A stretch of 24,680 nt of DNA from JAGVXD01 sp964554415 (GTDB lineage Archaea > Nanobdellota > Nanobdellia > Pacearchaeales > GW2011-AR1): assembly GCA_964554415.1 (NCBI GenBank), contig CAZKON010000013.1, positions 1 to 24,680 of the forward strand, read 5' to 3'. The notes beneath the pieces were generated by a model. It had not been told where the DNA came from and made no database searches. It saw only the letters and a program-made list of their open reading frames with translations. Positions within the stretch are counted from its first letter, which is position 1. Each line of letters begins with the position of its first letter. A program made the translations under genes and the position numbers. Positions 14,751 through 22,406 of this stretch are shown here, one piece after another.

Positions 14751-15701
14751 ATGGAAAAAAATATCAAAATTTTAGTTACCGGAGGGAAAGGTTTTCTTGG
14801 AAAGCATGTCTGTGAAGAGTTGCACTCGCGCGGATTTAAGAGCATAATTACTTTTTCACGAAAAGATTACAATCTCACAAGAGAGAGTGATGTAGAGAAA
14901 TTGTTTAAAGATAAGGCGCAGATTGATGTCGTGCTCCATTTAGCTGCAGTCGTCGGAGGTATAGGATTTAATAAAGAAAACCCCGGAAGAATTTACTATG
15001 AAAATATAATGATGAACACACTTGTCCAGGAATACTCTCGGCTCGCAGGAGTATCTAAATTCGTCGGCGTAGGCAGTGTATGTTCTTATCCAAAAATAGT
15101 TTCAACTCCCTTTAAGGAAGAAAGATTATGGGATGGTTATCCTGAAGAAACAAATGCTCCCTATGGTCTTGCTAAGAAATCAATGCTAGTCCAAAGCCAG
15201 GCATACGCGCAACAGTACGGGTTTAATGCAGTCCATCTAATTATGGTTAATCTATATGGTCCTGGTGATGATTTTAATCCTGGAACATCGCATGTCATCC
15301 CGGCGCTTATTAAAAAATTCAGTGAAGCGAGGCAAAATAACTGCAATGAAGTCACTTTGTGGGGCGCAGGAAACGCTTCGCGAGAGTTTTTGTATGTTGC
15401 TGATGCTGCGAAGGGCATCGCCAACGCGATGGAACATTATAGCAAAAGCTTCCAAGTTAATCTTGGCTCCGGACAAGAAGTGACAATTAAAGGACTTGCA
15501 ACGAAAATAGCAGAGTTAACTGGCTTTACAGGGGAAATTAAGTGGGATGCAACTAAGCCAGATGGGCAGCCGAGACGGTGCCTTGATGTATCTCTGGCAG
15601 AAAAAGAATTTGGATTTAAAGCAAGAACTTCTTTGGAAGAAGGGTTAACAAAGACAATTTCATGGTATGGCTTGGAAAAATTATCCGCGTCGCGTAAGTA
15701 A
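14751..15701 (+). CDS. GDP-fucose-synthase-like epimerase/reductase, candidate GDP-colitose synthase
   Basis: A 316-residue SDR of the GMER/Fcl group. KILVTGGKGFLGKHV is the NADPH loop. GVGSVCSYP gives S109 and C111, NAPYGLAKK gives Y138 and K142, and TSHVIPALIKKF supplies H181. These are all five residues used by GMER for C3/C5 epimerisation and 4-keto reduction. ColC, the last enzyme of GDP-colitose synthesis, belongs to this group and acts on the ColD product, which is the gene just upstream. ATG 14751 is preferred over TTG 14739 because it begins just before the cofactor strand and leaves a 4-nt gap after colD. GDP-fucose synthase activity is the main alternative. The 3' end overlaps the convergent glycosyltransferase by 21 nt. 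Confidence 0.85.
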   Translation: MEKNIKILVTGGKGFLGKHVCEELHSRGFKSIITFSRKDYNLTRESDVEKLFKDKAQIDVVLHLAAVVGGIGFNKENPGRIYYENIMMNTLVQEYSRLAGVSKFVGVGSVCSYPKIVSTPFKEERLWDGYPEETNAPYGLAKKSMLVQSQAYAQQYGFNAVHLIMVNLYGPGDDFNPGTSHVIPALIKKFSEARQNNCNEVTLWGAGNASREFLYVADAAKGIANAMEHYSKSFQVNLGSGQEVTIKGLATKIAELTGFTGEIKWDATKPDGQPRRCLDVSLAEKEFGFKARTSLEEGLTKTISWYGLEKLSASRK

Positions 15702-17297
15702 TTTACCCAGAGCTTTTGTAATGAGTCGTCTTGCAATGAAATACCTGCCAGAGAGTGACTCCAAACATAAAAAATAAGTATATGAATCTGTCAGTAAGCG
15801 TCGCTGATAGTGAAGCGCGCGTAATTGATTCTCATAAAGAGGAAGAAAAGTCCTGTTCATAGAATCATATTTTAAAGAAGGTACTTTTTTTCTCTGCACA
15901 AGCGGAATAGTCACAAATGCAGTGTTTTTATCAGAAATTAAAGATATAGGCGCGCCTTGAGCAATCGCCCTGAATTTTTCAATGTTCTTGATGAAATATC
16001 GTTTTCGCACCATCAGATGGCTCAAACTAATGACCAAAGAGAACTCATCCTGCTTCAGAATGCGGTGCGCATATTTTGATTGAAACAGAAGATAATTTCC
16101 AAGTCGAGGTGTAAAAACATAATAGTCGCAGCAACAAATATCTTTCTTAGACTTTTCCAAAGAGTATGTCTGAAAGTAATCTTTATGAGGAAGAGCCAGC
16201 TCTTCAGGTATAGAAAACGCGATGTAATCGCAGTTTTTCACGCGTTTGAGAATGTCTTTAGCAGAAGAAGTAATCTCCTGAATAGAGATAGTAACAACTT
16301 TCTTCCTGACTTCTGGCAGTATGTTCGCTTTTTGTTTTACTCGCGCCATGCGTCTAAAAAAATAGCGCAATTCTTTCTCAAGAATAAATTTCTCAAGTAT
16401 TTTTTTATATGCCCTTTCGGAAATACTTTCACGCTCTTTCTCATTTTTTAAGTAATATCCAACCAATTGTAACAGCTCTTCCCGAGTCTTGAACATCACA
16501 ATTTCACTGTCTTTCTCAAAGAAATCGTAATATCCTCCATAAAACTCGCTAAGTACAAAGGACTTACATGCGCATACTTCAGGAACTCGTCCTTTAAAGT
16601 GCGGCTTTCCTTCATAATTCTTGCTGAATGAGAGATTAATTTTACTTTCATTTATGACGCGTACATATCCTTCATGGCTCAACTGCCCGCCATATCGTTC
16701 TCTTAATTCAGAATACTGCTCCCATCCACTGCCAAAAACACGGACATCAATCCCATGCTTCAATAAATATTTTATAAACTCATATCTGTCACGTTTCGGA
16801 GTTCCAATAAAGGTAACATCGTATTTCTTTGGCAATTCAAGCGTTCTGAAATTGTCAGTATTGACACCATACGTGATGAAGACATTCTGAATACCTTCAC
16901 CTTCATATTTTGAAAGAAAGTCTCTCTGATTGACAAGCGCACCATCAAATAGCTGCCCATAGTATACTGAGAAATTATAAAACAGGGCATCATCGTCACC
17001 AAAAAAGTTGATAAGCTTTGTTTTTGGAGAGATTCTTTTAATACTTAAAAGTGTGTCAATACTGAATTCATCATAGATAAGCCAGAGAAAGACATAATCA
17101 GGCTGTTCTTTTTTGATAGTTTTCAGGAACCGCACGTTCATTTCTTCTTTTCCATGCTGATACATAGTCTCTTGCGGATCAAAAGTAACAACTTCCTTGA
17201 AGACCTTAGTTAGAGGGATGTACCATGCCTGATATGAAGTGTAGTTCTTATTATGACACGCCCACGCTGCAAAAAGAATCTTTTTCTTTAGCTTCAC
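15681..17297 (-). CDS. CgeB-like glycosyltransferase with an extra C-terminal domain
   Basis: A 538-residue protein starting at GTG. Residues about 1-330 form a GT-B glycosyltransferase of the CgeB type: KILFAAWACHNKNYTSYQAW opens it, KLINFFGDDD and FITYGVNTDNF sit in the first domain, and YDVTFIGTPKRDRYEFIKYL opens the second. GRVPEVCACKSFVLSEFYGG is the donor-site loop typical of this group. Residues about 340-538 are an additional domain I do not recognise, with CDYIAFSIPEELALPHKDYF, CCCDYYVFTPRLGNYLLFQS and a long basic aromatic tail; it might recognise the acceptor. A TTTAAA box lies 24.5 nt upstream of the GTG, with no SD. Sugar specificity is unknown. Confidence 0.82.
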   Translation of the reverse strand: MKLKKKILFAAWACHNKNYTSYQAWYIPLTKVFKEVVTFDPQETMYQHGKEEMNVRFLKTIKKEQPDYVFLWLIYDEFSIDTLLSIKRISPKTKLINFFGDDDALFYNFSVYYGQLFDGALVNQRDFLSKYEGEGIQNVFITYGVNTDNFRTLELPKKYDVTFIGTPKRDRYEFIKYLLKHGIDVRVFGSGWEQYSELRERYGGQLSHEGYVRVINESKINLSFSKNYEGKPHFKGRVPEVCACKSFVLSEFYGGYYDFFEKDSEIVMFKTREELLQLVGYYLKNEKERESISERAYKKILEKFILEKELRYFFRRMARVKQKANILPEVRKKVVTISIQEITSSAKDILKRVKNCDYIAFSIPEELALPHKDYFQTYSLEKSKKDICCCDYYVFTPRLGNYLLFQSKYAHRILKQDEFSLVISLSHLMVRKRYFIKNIEKFRAIAQGAPISLISDKNTAFVTIPLVQRKKVPSLKYDSMNRTFLPLYENQLRALHYQRRLLTDSYTYFLCLESLSGRYFIARRLITKALGKLLTRRG

Positions 17298-17318
17298 AAT
17301 CTTTCTGGGCTTTCAGCC

Positions 17319-17324
17319 TTTAAA
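17319..17324 (-). promoter_or_regulatory. TATA box of the CgeB-like gene
   Basis: TTTAAA is centred 24.5 nt upstream of the GTG at 17297, which supports that start. Here the divergent gene has a separate box about 33 nt away, unlike the shared boxes elsewhere. Confidence 0.55.
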
Positions 17325-17351
17325 AGAATGTCGTTGTAAATCATATAAATC

Positions 17352-17357
17352 TTTAAA
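17352..17357 (+). promoter_or_regulatory. TATA box of the second GDP-fucose-synthase homologue
   Basis: TTTAAA is centred 26.5 nt before the ATG at 17381, inside an A/T-rich stretch that also includes CATATAAAT just upstream. A leaderless mRNA is expected. Confidence 0.55.
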
Positions 17358-17380
17358 TTGGCATTTTAACTCTTTAATTT

Positions 17381-18331
17381 ATGGAACAGAGCGCAAAGAT
17401 TTATGTTGCAGGTCACCTTGGCTTAGCAGGCTCTGCTATAGTACGCGAGTTGCAACGTCAAGGATATTATAATTTACTTCTCATGACAAAAAAAGAAATT
17501 GATTTACGCGACCAACGCGCGACAGAAGCTCTTTTTGAGCGCGAAAAACCTGTATATGTATTTAACGCAGCAGCGCGGGTGGGAAGCATATATGCGAACA
17601 ACACATATCGCGCCGAATTTATTTATGATAATCTGCAAATTCAGAGCAACATTATCCACGCAGCATGGAAAAATAATGTAAAGAAGATGATATTTTTAGG
17701 TAGTAATTGTGCTTATCCCTGCGCGTGTCCACAGCCAATGAAAGAAGAGTATTTACTTACCGGCTCGCTTGAACCAACAAATCAGCCTTTCGCGGTTGCA
17801 AAAATTGCAGGCATAGAAATGTGCAACGCGTACAATCAACAATATGGTACGGATTTCATTCCGGTGATACCTGCCAGTCTTTTCGGTCCAAATGATAATT
17901 ACGATACAATTAATTCGCATTTTATTCCATCCTTAATCCGCAGATGTCATCAGGCAAAAATTCGTACAGAATCATCAATTACTCTCTTTGGTAGCGGCAA
18001 ACCTCGCAGAGAGATAATATATGCAGACGATATGGCAAACGCGTGTGTTTTTATTATGAATCGTTACAACACTCGCGAACTTATTAATGTCGGGACAGGT
18101 AAAGATTACACAGTGAGAGAACTGGCTGAAAAAGTAAAGAACATTGTCGGCTTTTCTGGAGAGATTATACCTGACACTTCAAAACCTGACGGGATGGCTC
18201 AAAAACTTCTTGATACAACAAAAATAAATGCTTTGGGCTGGGAACAAAGAGTCTCTTTGGAGGAAGGATTGAATAAGTCATATGTATGGTTCTGCGCAAA
18301 TAAAAATCACGATGTTCTGTCAGTATCCTAA
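17381..18331 (+). CDS. GDP-L-fucose synthase homologue with the catalytic Tyr replaced by Phe
   Basis: A 316-residue protein closely following the GMER pattern: YVAGHLGLAGSAIVREL, FLGSNCAYP, QPMKEEYLLTGSLEPTNQP and NSHFIPSLIRRCHQAK. It keeps S108, C110, K141 and H180, matching E. coli S107, C109, K140 and H179. The position of Y136 is F137, in NQPFAVAKIAG. Tyrosine is the proton donor for ketone reduction in SDRs, so this protein should not reduce normally. It may work as an epimerase alone, since C110 and H180 remain, or be inactive. The usual NLYGP is also SLFGP. The codon is a clean TTC and the frame is intact, so this is not obviously decay. It has its own promoter; a sequencing error is possible but would be a single base. 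Confidence 0.85.
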   Translation: MEQSAKIYVAGHLGLAGSAIVRELQRQGYYNLLLMTKKEIDLRDQRATEALFEREKPVYVFNAAARVGSIYANNTYRAEFIYDNLQIQSNIIHAAWKNNVKKMIFLGSNCAYPCACPQPMKEEYLLTGSLEPTNQPFAVAKIAGIEMCNAYNQQYGTDFIPVIPASLFGPNDNYDTINSHFIPSLIRRCHQAKIRTESSITLFGSGKPRREIIYADDMANACVFIMNRYNTRELINVGTGKDYTVRELAEKVKNIVGFSGEIIPDTSKPDGMAQKLLDTTKINALGWEQRVSLEEGLNKSYVWFCANKNHDVLSVS

Positions 18332-18356
18332 TGTATAATAATAAACTATACAAATC

Positions 18357-18362
18357 TTTAAA
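18357..18362 (+). promoter_or_regulatory. TATA box of the 104-residue orphan gene
   Basis: TTTAAA is centred 26.5 nt before the ATG at 18386, in the 54-nt gap after the previous gene. It supports the orphan being a real, separately transcribed gene. Confidence 0.55.
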
Positions 18363-18385
18363 TAATCTCCTCTCATATTTATTAC

Positions 18386-18700
18386 ATGATTCCCCAGCCA
18401 CAATCTGAACGCACCTATACTTTCACAGAAGTAATTGATGCATTTGCGCTCAGGGATGAATACAGAACATTAATTTCTCGTGCAGAGGCTCTTCGTCTGC
18501 AACTAAATGAGGAAACATATGGAACTTTGCTAGCACCCACCCCAGTACCTCAAAGTACTCTTGCCGAATACACAGATTACTGCGAGAAGTTGCGTGAGTT
18601 TGAGCCGCTATTTAAAAAAGAGATTAACGCTCTTGAACCAATAGTACAAGAAATCACAAGATTAACATGCGCTAAAGATACCAAAATAGAAGTTGATTAA
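18386..18700 (+). CDS. Unrecognised 104-residue helical protein
   Basis: I do not recognise a family. The chain is rich in Glu, Leu and Arg with few glycines, and most of it (ALRDEYRTLISRAEALRLQL, then YCEKLREFEPLFKKEINAL) looks amphipathic-helical, with a proline-rich break LLAPTPVPQ near residue 50. It has no signal peptide or membrane segment. A well-placed TATA box and lack of any competing frame support its being real. It lies between sugar SDR genes but nothing ties it to their chemistry; a small binding or regulatory protein is possible. Confidence 0.6.
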   Translation: MIPQPQSERTYTFTEVIDAFALRDEYRTLISRAEALRLQLNEETYGTLLAPTPVPQSTLAEYTDYCEKLREFEPLFKKEINALEPIVQEITRLTCAKDTKIEVD

Positions 18701-18748
18701 ACTCCTTGTCTCTTTTTCATGAGCAATTAAACTCCGCCGCCATTGTAT

Positions 18749-18754
18749 TTATAA
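18749..18754 (+). promoter_or_regulatory. TATA box fixing the start of the SDR at 18778
   Basis: TTATAA is centred 26.5 nt before the ATG at 18778. It lies inside the longer frame that begins at 18706, so it argues for the 18778 start, just before the cofactor strand. Confidence 0.6.
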
Positions 18755-18777
18755 ACTGTACATCAACTTTATGGTTT

Positions 18778-19749
18778 ATGTCAAGAGAAAGAATTTTAAT
18801 AACGGGCGGCGCAGGTTATCTGGGCAGTGTTTTGACAGAGCATTTTCTCAAGAATGATGCGAGAATAACTTGCGTTGATGTATTACGTTACGGACAGCAA
18901 TCTCCGCTGCAGTTTGTGCCAAATCCTGGCTTCACATTTGTCTATGGAGACGTACGCGACAAGCGTCTAATGTGTAACCTTGTCCCAAAGCACGATATTC
19001 TTTTTCCACTCGCAGCCCTGGTTGGCGCTCCTGCATGTGACTTGTATCCAGATGACGCGATTTCAATAAATCGCGATGCAGTCATCATGCTCAACGAAAT
19101 CAGGAGCAGAGAGCAAAGGCTTATATTTCCGACAACAAACAGTGGATATGGGATAACAAGAGGAGAAATAGAGTGCACAGAGGAATCGCCCTTGAATCCA
19201 ATATCATTATATGGTAAAACTAAAGCCGCAGCCGAGAGTGTACTCTTAAATGATAGCAAGCCATGCATTGCCTTCCGCCTTGCAACAATTTTTGGCATGT
19301 CTCCGCGCCCACGCTTAGACCTGTTAGTTAACGACCTTACCTACCGCGCGCTAAGCACAAGAAAGATAGAACTGTTTGAAAAACATTTTATGCGTAATTT
19401 CGTTCATGTTCAGGACGTTGCACGCGTTTTTGATTTTGGACTCACATTCTATAAAAAAATGGCAAAAACACGGCTTTACAACGTAGGAAATCCTGAGCTG
19501 AATATCTCAAAAGAGCAACTAGTGAAACGCATTGCCTCACAAGTGCCTGCTCTAAAAATAACAGAGGACACAAGCAGAAAGGACCCTGACCGAAGGAATT
19601 ATATCGTCTCAAATCATCGCCTGTTAATGGAAAGATTTTTCTTCACGAAGACGCTGGAGCAAGGGATTTGCGAAATTGTTGAAGCATACCCGCTTTTAAG
19701 CACGCCAGCAATTCAAAAAATAGTTTACAATAATAGGAGGCTATCGTGA
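18778..19749 (+). CDS. NAD-dependent nucleotide-sugar epimerase/dehydratase (extended SDR)
   Basis: A 323-residue SDR. RILITGGAGYLGSVL binds NAD. FPTTNSGYG carries the catalytic serine/threonine region, and SLYGKTKAAAE the Tyr and Lys. PLAALVGAPACDLYP and RNFVHVQDVARVFDFGL are typical of the epimerase/dehydratase group. A start at 18706 would add 24 residues unlike the family and lies upstream of the TATA box, so I prefer 18778. Its stop overlaps the next gene's GTG as GTGA, and GGAGG sits 5 nt before that GTG, so the two proteins are translationally coupled. As the partner is a heptose-type kinase/guanylyltransferase, this SDR may act on the sugar that partner activates. The exact reaction is unknown. 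Confidence 0.85.
   Translation: MSRERILITGGAGYLGSVLTEHFLKNDARITCVDVLRYGQQSPLQFVPNPGFTFVYGDVRDKRLMCNLVPKHDILFPLAALVGAPACDLYPDDAISINRDAVIMLNEIRSREQRLIFPTTNSGYGITRGEIECTEESPLNPISLYGKTKAAAESVLLNDSKPCIAFRLATIFGMSPRPRLDLLVNDLTYRALSTRKIELFEKHFMRNFVHVQDVARVFDFGLTFYKKMAKTRLYNVGNPELNISKEQLVKRIASQVPALKITEDTSRKDPDRRNYIVSNHRLLMERFFFTKTLEQGICEIVEAYPLLSTPAIQKIVYNNRRLS
19736..19740 (+). promoter_or_regulatory. Strong Shine-Dalgarno deciding a GTG start
   Basis: GGAGG lies 5 nt before the GTG at 19746, inside the 3' end of the SDR gene. It is the clearest SD in the window and contrasts with the leaderless first genes of operons. Confidence 0.7.
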
Positions 19750-21794
19750 CTCTGCCTAAAGCAATAATTCTTGCCGGAGGATACGGCACGCGTCTCCGCA
19801 AAATAGTGTTTGACCGCCCTAAATCTATGGCACCAATTGCCGGAATACCTTTCCTTGAGCATCAGTTGCGTTTTCTAAAAAAACAAGGTATTCAGGAAAC
19901 AGTTCTGGCAGTAAGCTACATGGCAGATAAGATAAAATCTTATTTTGGAGACGGACGCCAATTAGGTATAAAGATTATATATTCTGAAGAAGAAATCTCT
20001 CTCGGCACAGCAGGTGCGCTTAAGCATGCCGAACAACATTTTGACAGGAGTTTTTTTGTTTTAAACGGTGATTCGTATGCAAAGATAGACTTGCAGGATT
20101 TTTATAAAAAGCATTTAGATAAAAAAAGTTCTTGTACACTCAGCGTAACAGAGGTACAGCACGCTATGTCTTATGGTGTGGTTGAGCTGGAAGAAGACAA
20201 AATTATTGCTTTCAGAGAGAAAGAGGGTAAAGATTCATCGCTTATCAATAGCGGAGTGTATCTGTTTGAGCCTGAAATCCTCAAGCGCATTTCTCAAAAT
20301 GAGAACGTCTCTCTGGAGAAGGATATTTTTCCAAAATTAGCATCTGAAAGAATTCTGGATGCGTATAGATACAATGGTTACTTTATGGACATAGGGCGCC
20401 CTGAAACATATGAACAGTTTAAAAGAGATATAATCAATTCTCTTATACTAAAAGAGCATCAAACAATCCGCGATGCACTTGCAAGGATTGACGAGAGCGG
20501 GATTGATCTTCTTCTGGTAACTGACGCAGACGACCGATTGCAGGGTTTTCTGACAGAATCAGATATTCGAAAGAGACTTGTCTCGGCGCAACAAGGTTCT
20601 CTTGAAGAGAGAGTTGTTGAGGCCATGCAGTGCGATGTAAGAACAGCAACAAAAGATATTTCTGCAGAAATGCGCATTCAAATTCTTTCTTCAGGCGCGC
20701 AATTTCTCCCGATTATAGATAAAGAGGGAAAAATAGAAGATGTTGAGTTTCGCGCAGAGGAAATAGCTGCAAAGAATTTTCCTATTTACAGAGGGCGAGC
20801 CCCTCTGCGTATAAGTTTTGCAGGAGGAGGAACAGACCTTCCTTATTATTTTGAAAAGCATGGAGGCGCAGTAATCAATGCAACTATAGATAAATACTGC
20901 CACGGCACTCTTATAAAACGAGCAGACACAAGGATTATGATAACATCTGATTTAATATCTTCTCCAATTTTTGCCGACACGTTAGAGAACATTATTTATG
21001 ACGGGAATCTGGATATGGCAAAGGCAGTCATAAAGCGCATGGCTCCAAATTTTGGTCTTGAGCTATATCTGCACAACGACGTTCCTCCAGGACGAGGTCT
21101 CGGCTCTTCTGCAGCAGTCGCAGGACTGGTTGCAACTTTGTTAAATAGAACAATGGGCACAAATTACAACGATGAGAAAATTGCGGAAATAGCCTATCTG
21201 GCAGAACGTGAGGAGTTAGGGATAAAAGGCGGCTGGCAGGATCAGTACGCCACGGTTATAGGAGGTTTTAATTTCATGGAATTTTCTGCTGAAAATCATA
21301 GAGTGTTATCTCTCCGCCTGAAAGAGGAAATTATAGAGGAGCTTACAACTCACCTCCTGCTTTGTTATGTTGGCTCATCGCATAAAGCTGCAGAAGTGCA
21401 TCAGGAGCAGGAGAATTCTTTCCTTACAAAAGAAGATAACCTAAATCGGTTGAAGAATCTGAAGGAGCTCGCTTTAAAAACATATGACTCTTTTACGAAA
21501 GGCGAGTTCCAGATGTTTGGGAGATATCTGAATGAGTCTTGGGAGCACAAGCGTGCGCTTGCATCATATATTTCAAATAGAAAAATTGACAATCTCTATA
21601 AAACAGGGCTCGCGCATGGAGCATATGGTGGAAAATTGCTTGGTGCAGGCAATGGAGGTTACTTTTTATTCTTCTATCAGCCAAAAAGGAGGAACGAGCT
21701 GGTAAGCGCGCTTGCATCTAAAGGGGGAAGTATTCTTTCTTTCAGATTTGATCAGGAAGGAATAAAAGTCTGGGAAGCGCGGGATAAATTCTAA
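19746..21794 (+). CDS. Three-domain fusion: sugar-1-P nucleotidyltransferase, CBS pair, GHMP sugar kinase (HddC+HddA-like)
   Basis: A 682-residue protein. Residues 1-231 are a nucleotidyltransferase: AIILAGGYGTRLRKIV, DRPKSMAPIAGIPFLEHQL and NGDSYAKID; the pattern is nearest HddC, which makes GDP-D-glycero-alpha-D-manno-heptose. Residues about 236-345 look like a CBS-domain pair (IRDALARIDESGIDLLLVTD, GFLTESDIRKRL), which often bind adenine nucleotides. Residues 349-682 are a GHMP kinase of the HddA type: RAPLRISFAGGGTDLPYYFE, PPGRGLGSSAAV and KLLGAGNGGYF. The kinase would phosphorylate the sugar at C1 and the N-domain then add the nucleotide, so one chain performs both steps with a possible nucleotide-sensing hinge. 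In bacteria HddA and HddC are separate. GmhA and GmhB, which complete the heptose route, are not in the window. Confidence 0.9.
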   Translation: MTLPKAIILAGGYGTRLRKIVFDRPKSMAPIAGIPFLEHQLRFLKKQGIQETVLAVSYMADKIKSYFGDGRQLGIKIIYSEEEISLGTAGALKHAEQHFDRSFFVLNGDSYAKIDLQDFYKKHLDKKSSCTLSVTEVQHAMSYGVVELEEDKIIAFREKEGKDSSLINSGVYLFEPEILKRISQNENVSLEKDIFPKLASERILDAYRYNGYFMDIGRPETYEQFKRDIINSLILKEHQTIRDALARIDESGIDLLLVTDADDRLQGFLTESDIRKRLVSAQQGSLEERVVEAMQCDVRTATKDISAEMRIQILSSGAQFLPIIDKEGKIEDVEFRAEEIAAKNFPIYRGRAPLRISFAGGGTDLPYYFEKHGGAVINATIDKYCHGTLIKRADTRIMITSDLISSPIFADTLENIIYDGNLDMAKAVIKRMAPNFGLELYLHNDVPPGRGLGSSAAVAGLVATLLNRTMGTNYNDEKIAEIAYLAEREELGIKGGWQDQYATVIGGFNFMEFSAENHRVLSLRLKEEIIEELTTHLLLCYVGSSHKAAEVHQEQENSFLTKEDNLNRLKNLKELALKTYDSFTKGEFQMFGRYLNESWEHKRALASYISNRKIDNLYKTGLAHGAYGGKLLGAGNGGYFLFFYQPKRRNELVSALASKGGSILSFRFDQEGIKVWEARDKF

Positions 21795-21804
21795 TTTTAG
21801 CATT

Positions 21805-22266
21805 ATGGCAAATAGCTCTCTTGACAATATTGCTTGTGTATCAATTACAACGCACAATCATGGTCTTTTTTATCTTCAGCAAAAAGACGAGAATTACCCA
21901 ATACCTGTATATCGCATGAAATATACTTTTTTCGGAGGAAGTTCAGAGAAAAACGAACATCCAGATAAGACAATCGTGCGAGAGCTTAATGAAGAACTAA
22001 TGCCAGAAGCTGTAAATCTCATTGTTCCTCATCTAATAAGATTATTTAGAATTAAGTTACTGCGCGCATATCTTTTGCCAAAAAAAGAGTATTGTTTGAT
22101 TCATCTCTACGAATCAAGACTCTCAAAGAAGAATATCCGAGAACTAGAGAAATATACTGTTAAAGAAGGAAAGTGCGGTGTTATTTTTCCAAGCCATAAA
22201 TTCTCAAAACTTCTTTTTCCAGAATCTCTCCATACGTTAATTGATAGATATAAGCAGTTCTTGTAG
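21805..22266 (+). CDS. Small Nudix hydrolase
   Basis: A 153-residue single-domain Nudix protein. The box is complete in spacing, GGSSEKNEHPDKTIVRELNE followed by EL: G-x5-E-x7-RELxEE, with leucine where glycine is usual. Nudix enzymes cleave nucleoside diphosphates linked to another group. It lies 10 nt after the nucleotidyltransferase-kinase gene without a promoter of its own, so it is probably co-transcribed and could remove excess nucleotide-sugar. Unlike the three long Nudix-type proteins at 4926-8269, it lacks the N-terminal domain and its box has the normal length, so it belongs to another branch. Confidence 0.82.
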   Translation: MANSSLDNIACVSITTHNHGLFYLQQKDENYPIPVYRMKYTFFGGSSEKNEHPDKTIVRELNEELMPEAVNLIVPHLIRLFRIKLLRAYLLPKKEYCLIHLYESRLSKKNIRELEKYTVKEGKCGVIFPSHKFSKLLFPESLHTLIDRYKQFL

Positions 22267-22268
22267 AT

Positions 22269-22389
22269 GTCAAGAACCATACACTAAAGTGTATGGTGTG
22301 TCGGCAAGTATGGTTCTTGAGCACGCTCAAGATTTACGTTTGCTTACCCACGAACTGAAGTAGGGGGATTGCGCAAACGTAAATCTTGA
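22269..22389 (+). repeat. Palindromic element B: three-armed palindrome plus IS200/IS605-like hairpin
   Basis: First, TCAAGAACCATAC (22270-22282) pairs with GTATGGTTCTTGA (22308-22320), and the same arm also pairs closely with a nested hairpin CCATACAC-TAAA-GTGTATGG (22277-22296). Second, TCAAGATTTACGTTTGC (22327-22343) pairs perfectly with GCAAACGTAAATCTTGA (22373-22389) around a 29-nt loop. This contains CGTTTGCTTAC, 22 bases, TGCGCAAA as in element A; within it CCCAC and GTaGGG can pair. It fills the 140-nt gap between convergent genes. All four arm ends read TCAAGA/TCTTGA. Confidence 0.75.
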
Positions 22390-22406
22390 CGTTTCATAGA
22401 AAAACA

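Noticed and set aside
15161..15736. Several minus-strand frames across the GMER-like gene
   Set aside because: They overlap a clear SDR with all catalytic residues and contain no recognisable pattern; they are antisense shadows.
16080..16890. Plus-strand frames of 89-123 codons inside the CgeB-like gene
   Set aside because: The minus-strand glycosyltransferase explains the region; the frames look like random hydrophobic and basic residues.
18706..18777. Longer start for the SDR at 18778
   Set aside because: The extra 24 residues do not resemble the family and would be encoded upstream of and through the TTATAA box.
22269..22389. Integron attC-like site
   Set aside because: The arms do not match the RYYYAAC/GTTRRRY core sites and there is no integrase or cassette order.
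22267..22406. CRISPR array or rho-independent terminator in the convergent gap
   Set aside because: There are no regularly spaced direct repeats, and no T-run follows either hairpin; the complexity exceeds a simple terminator.
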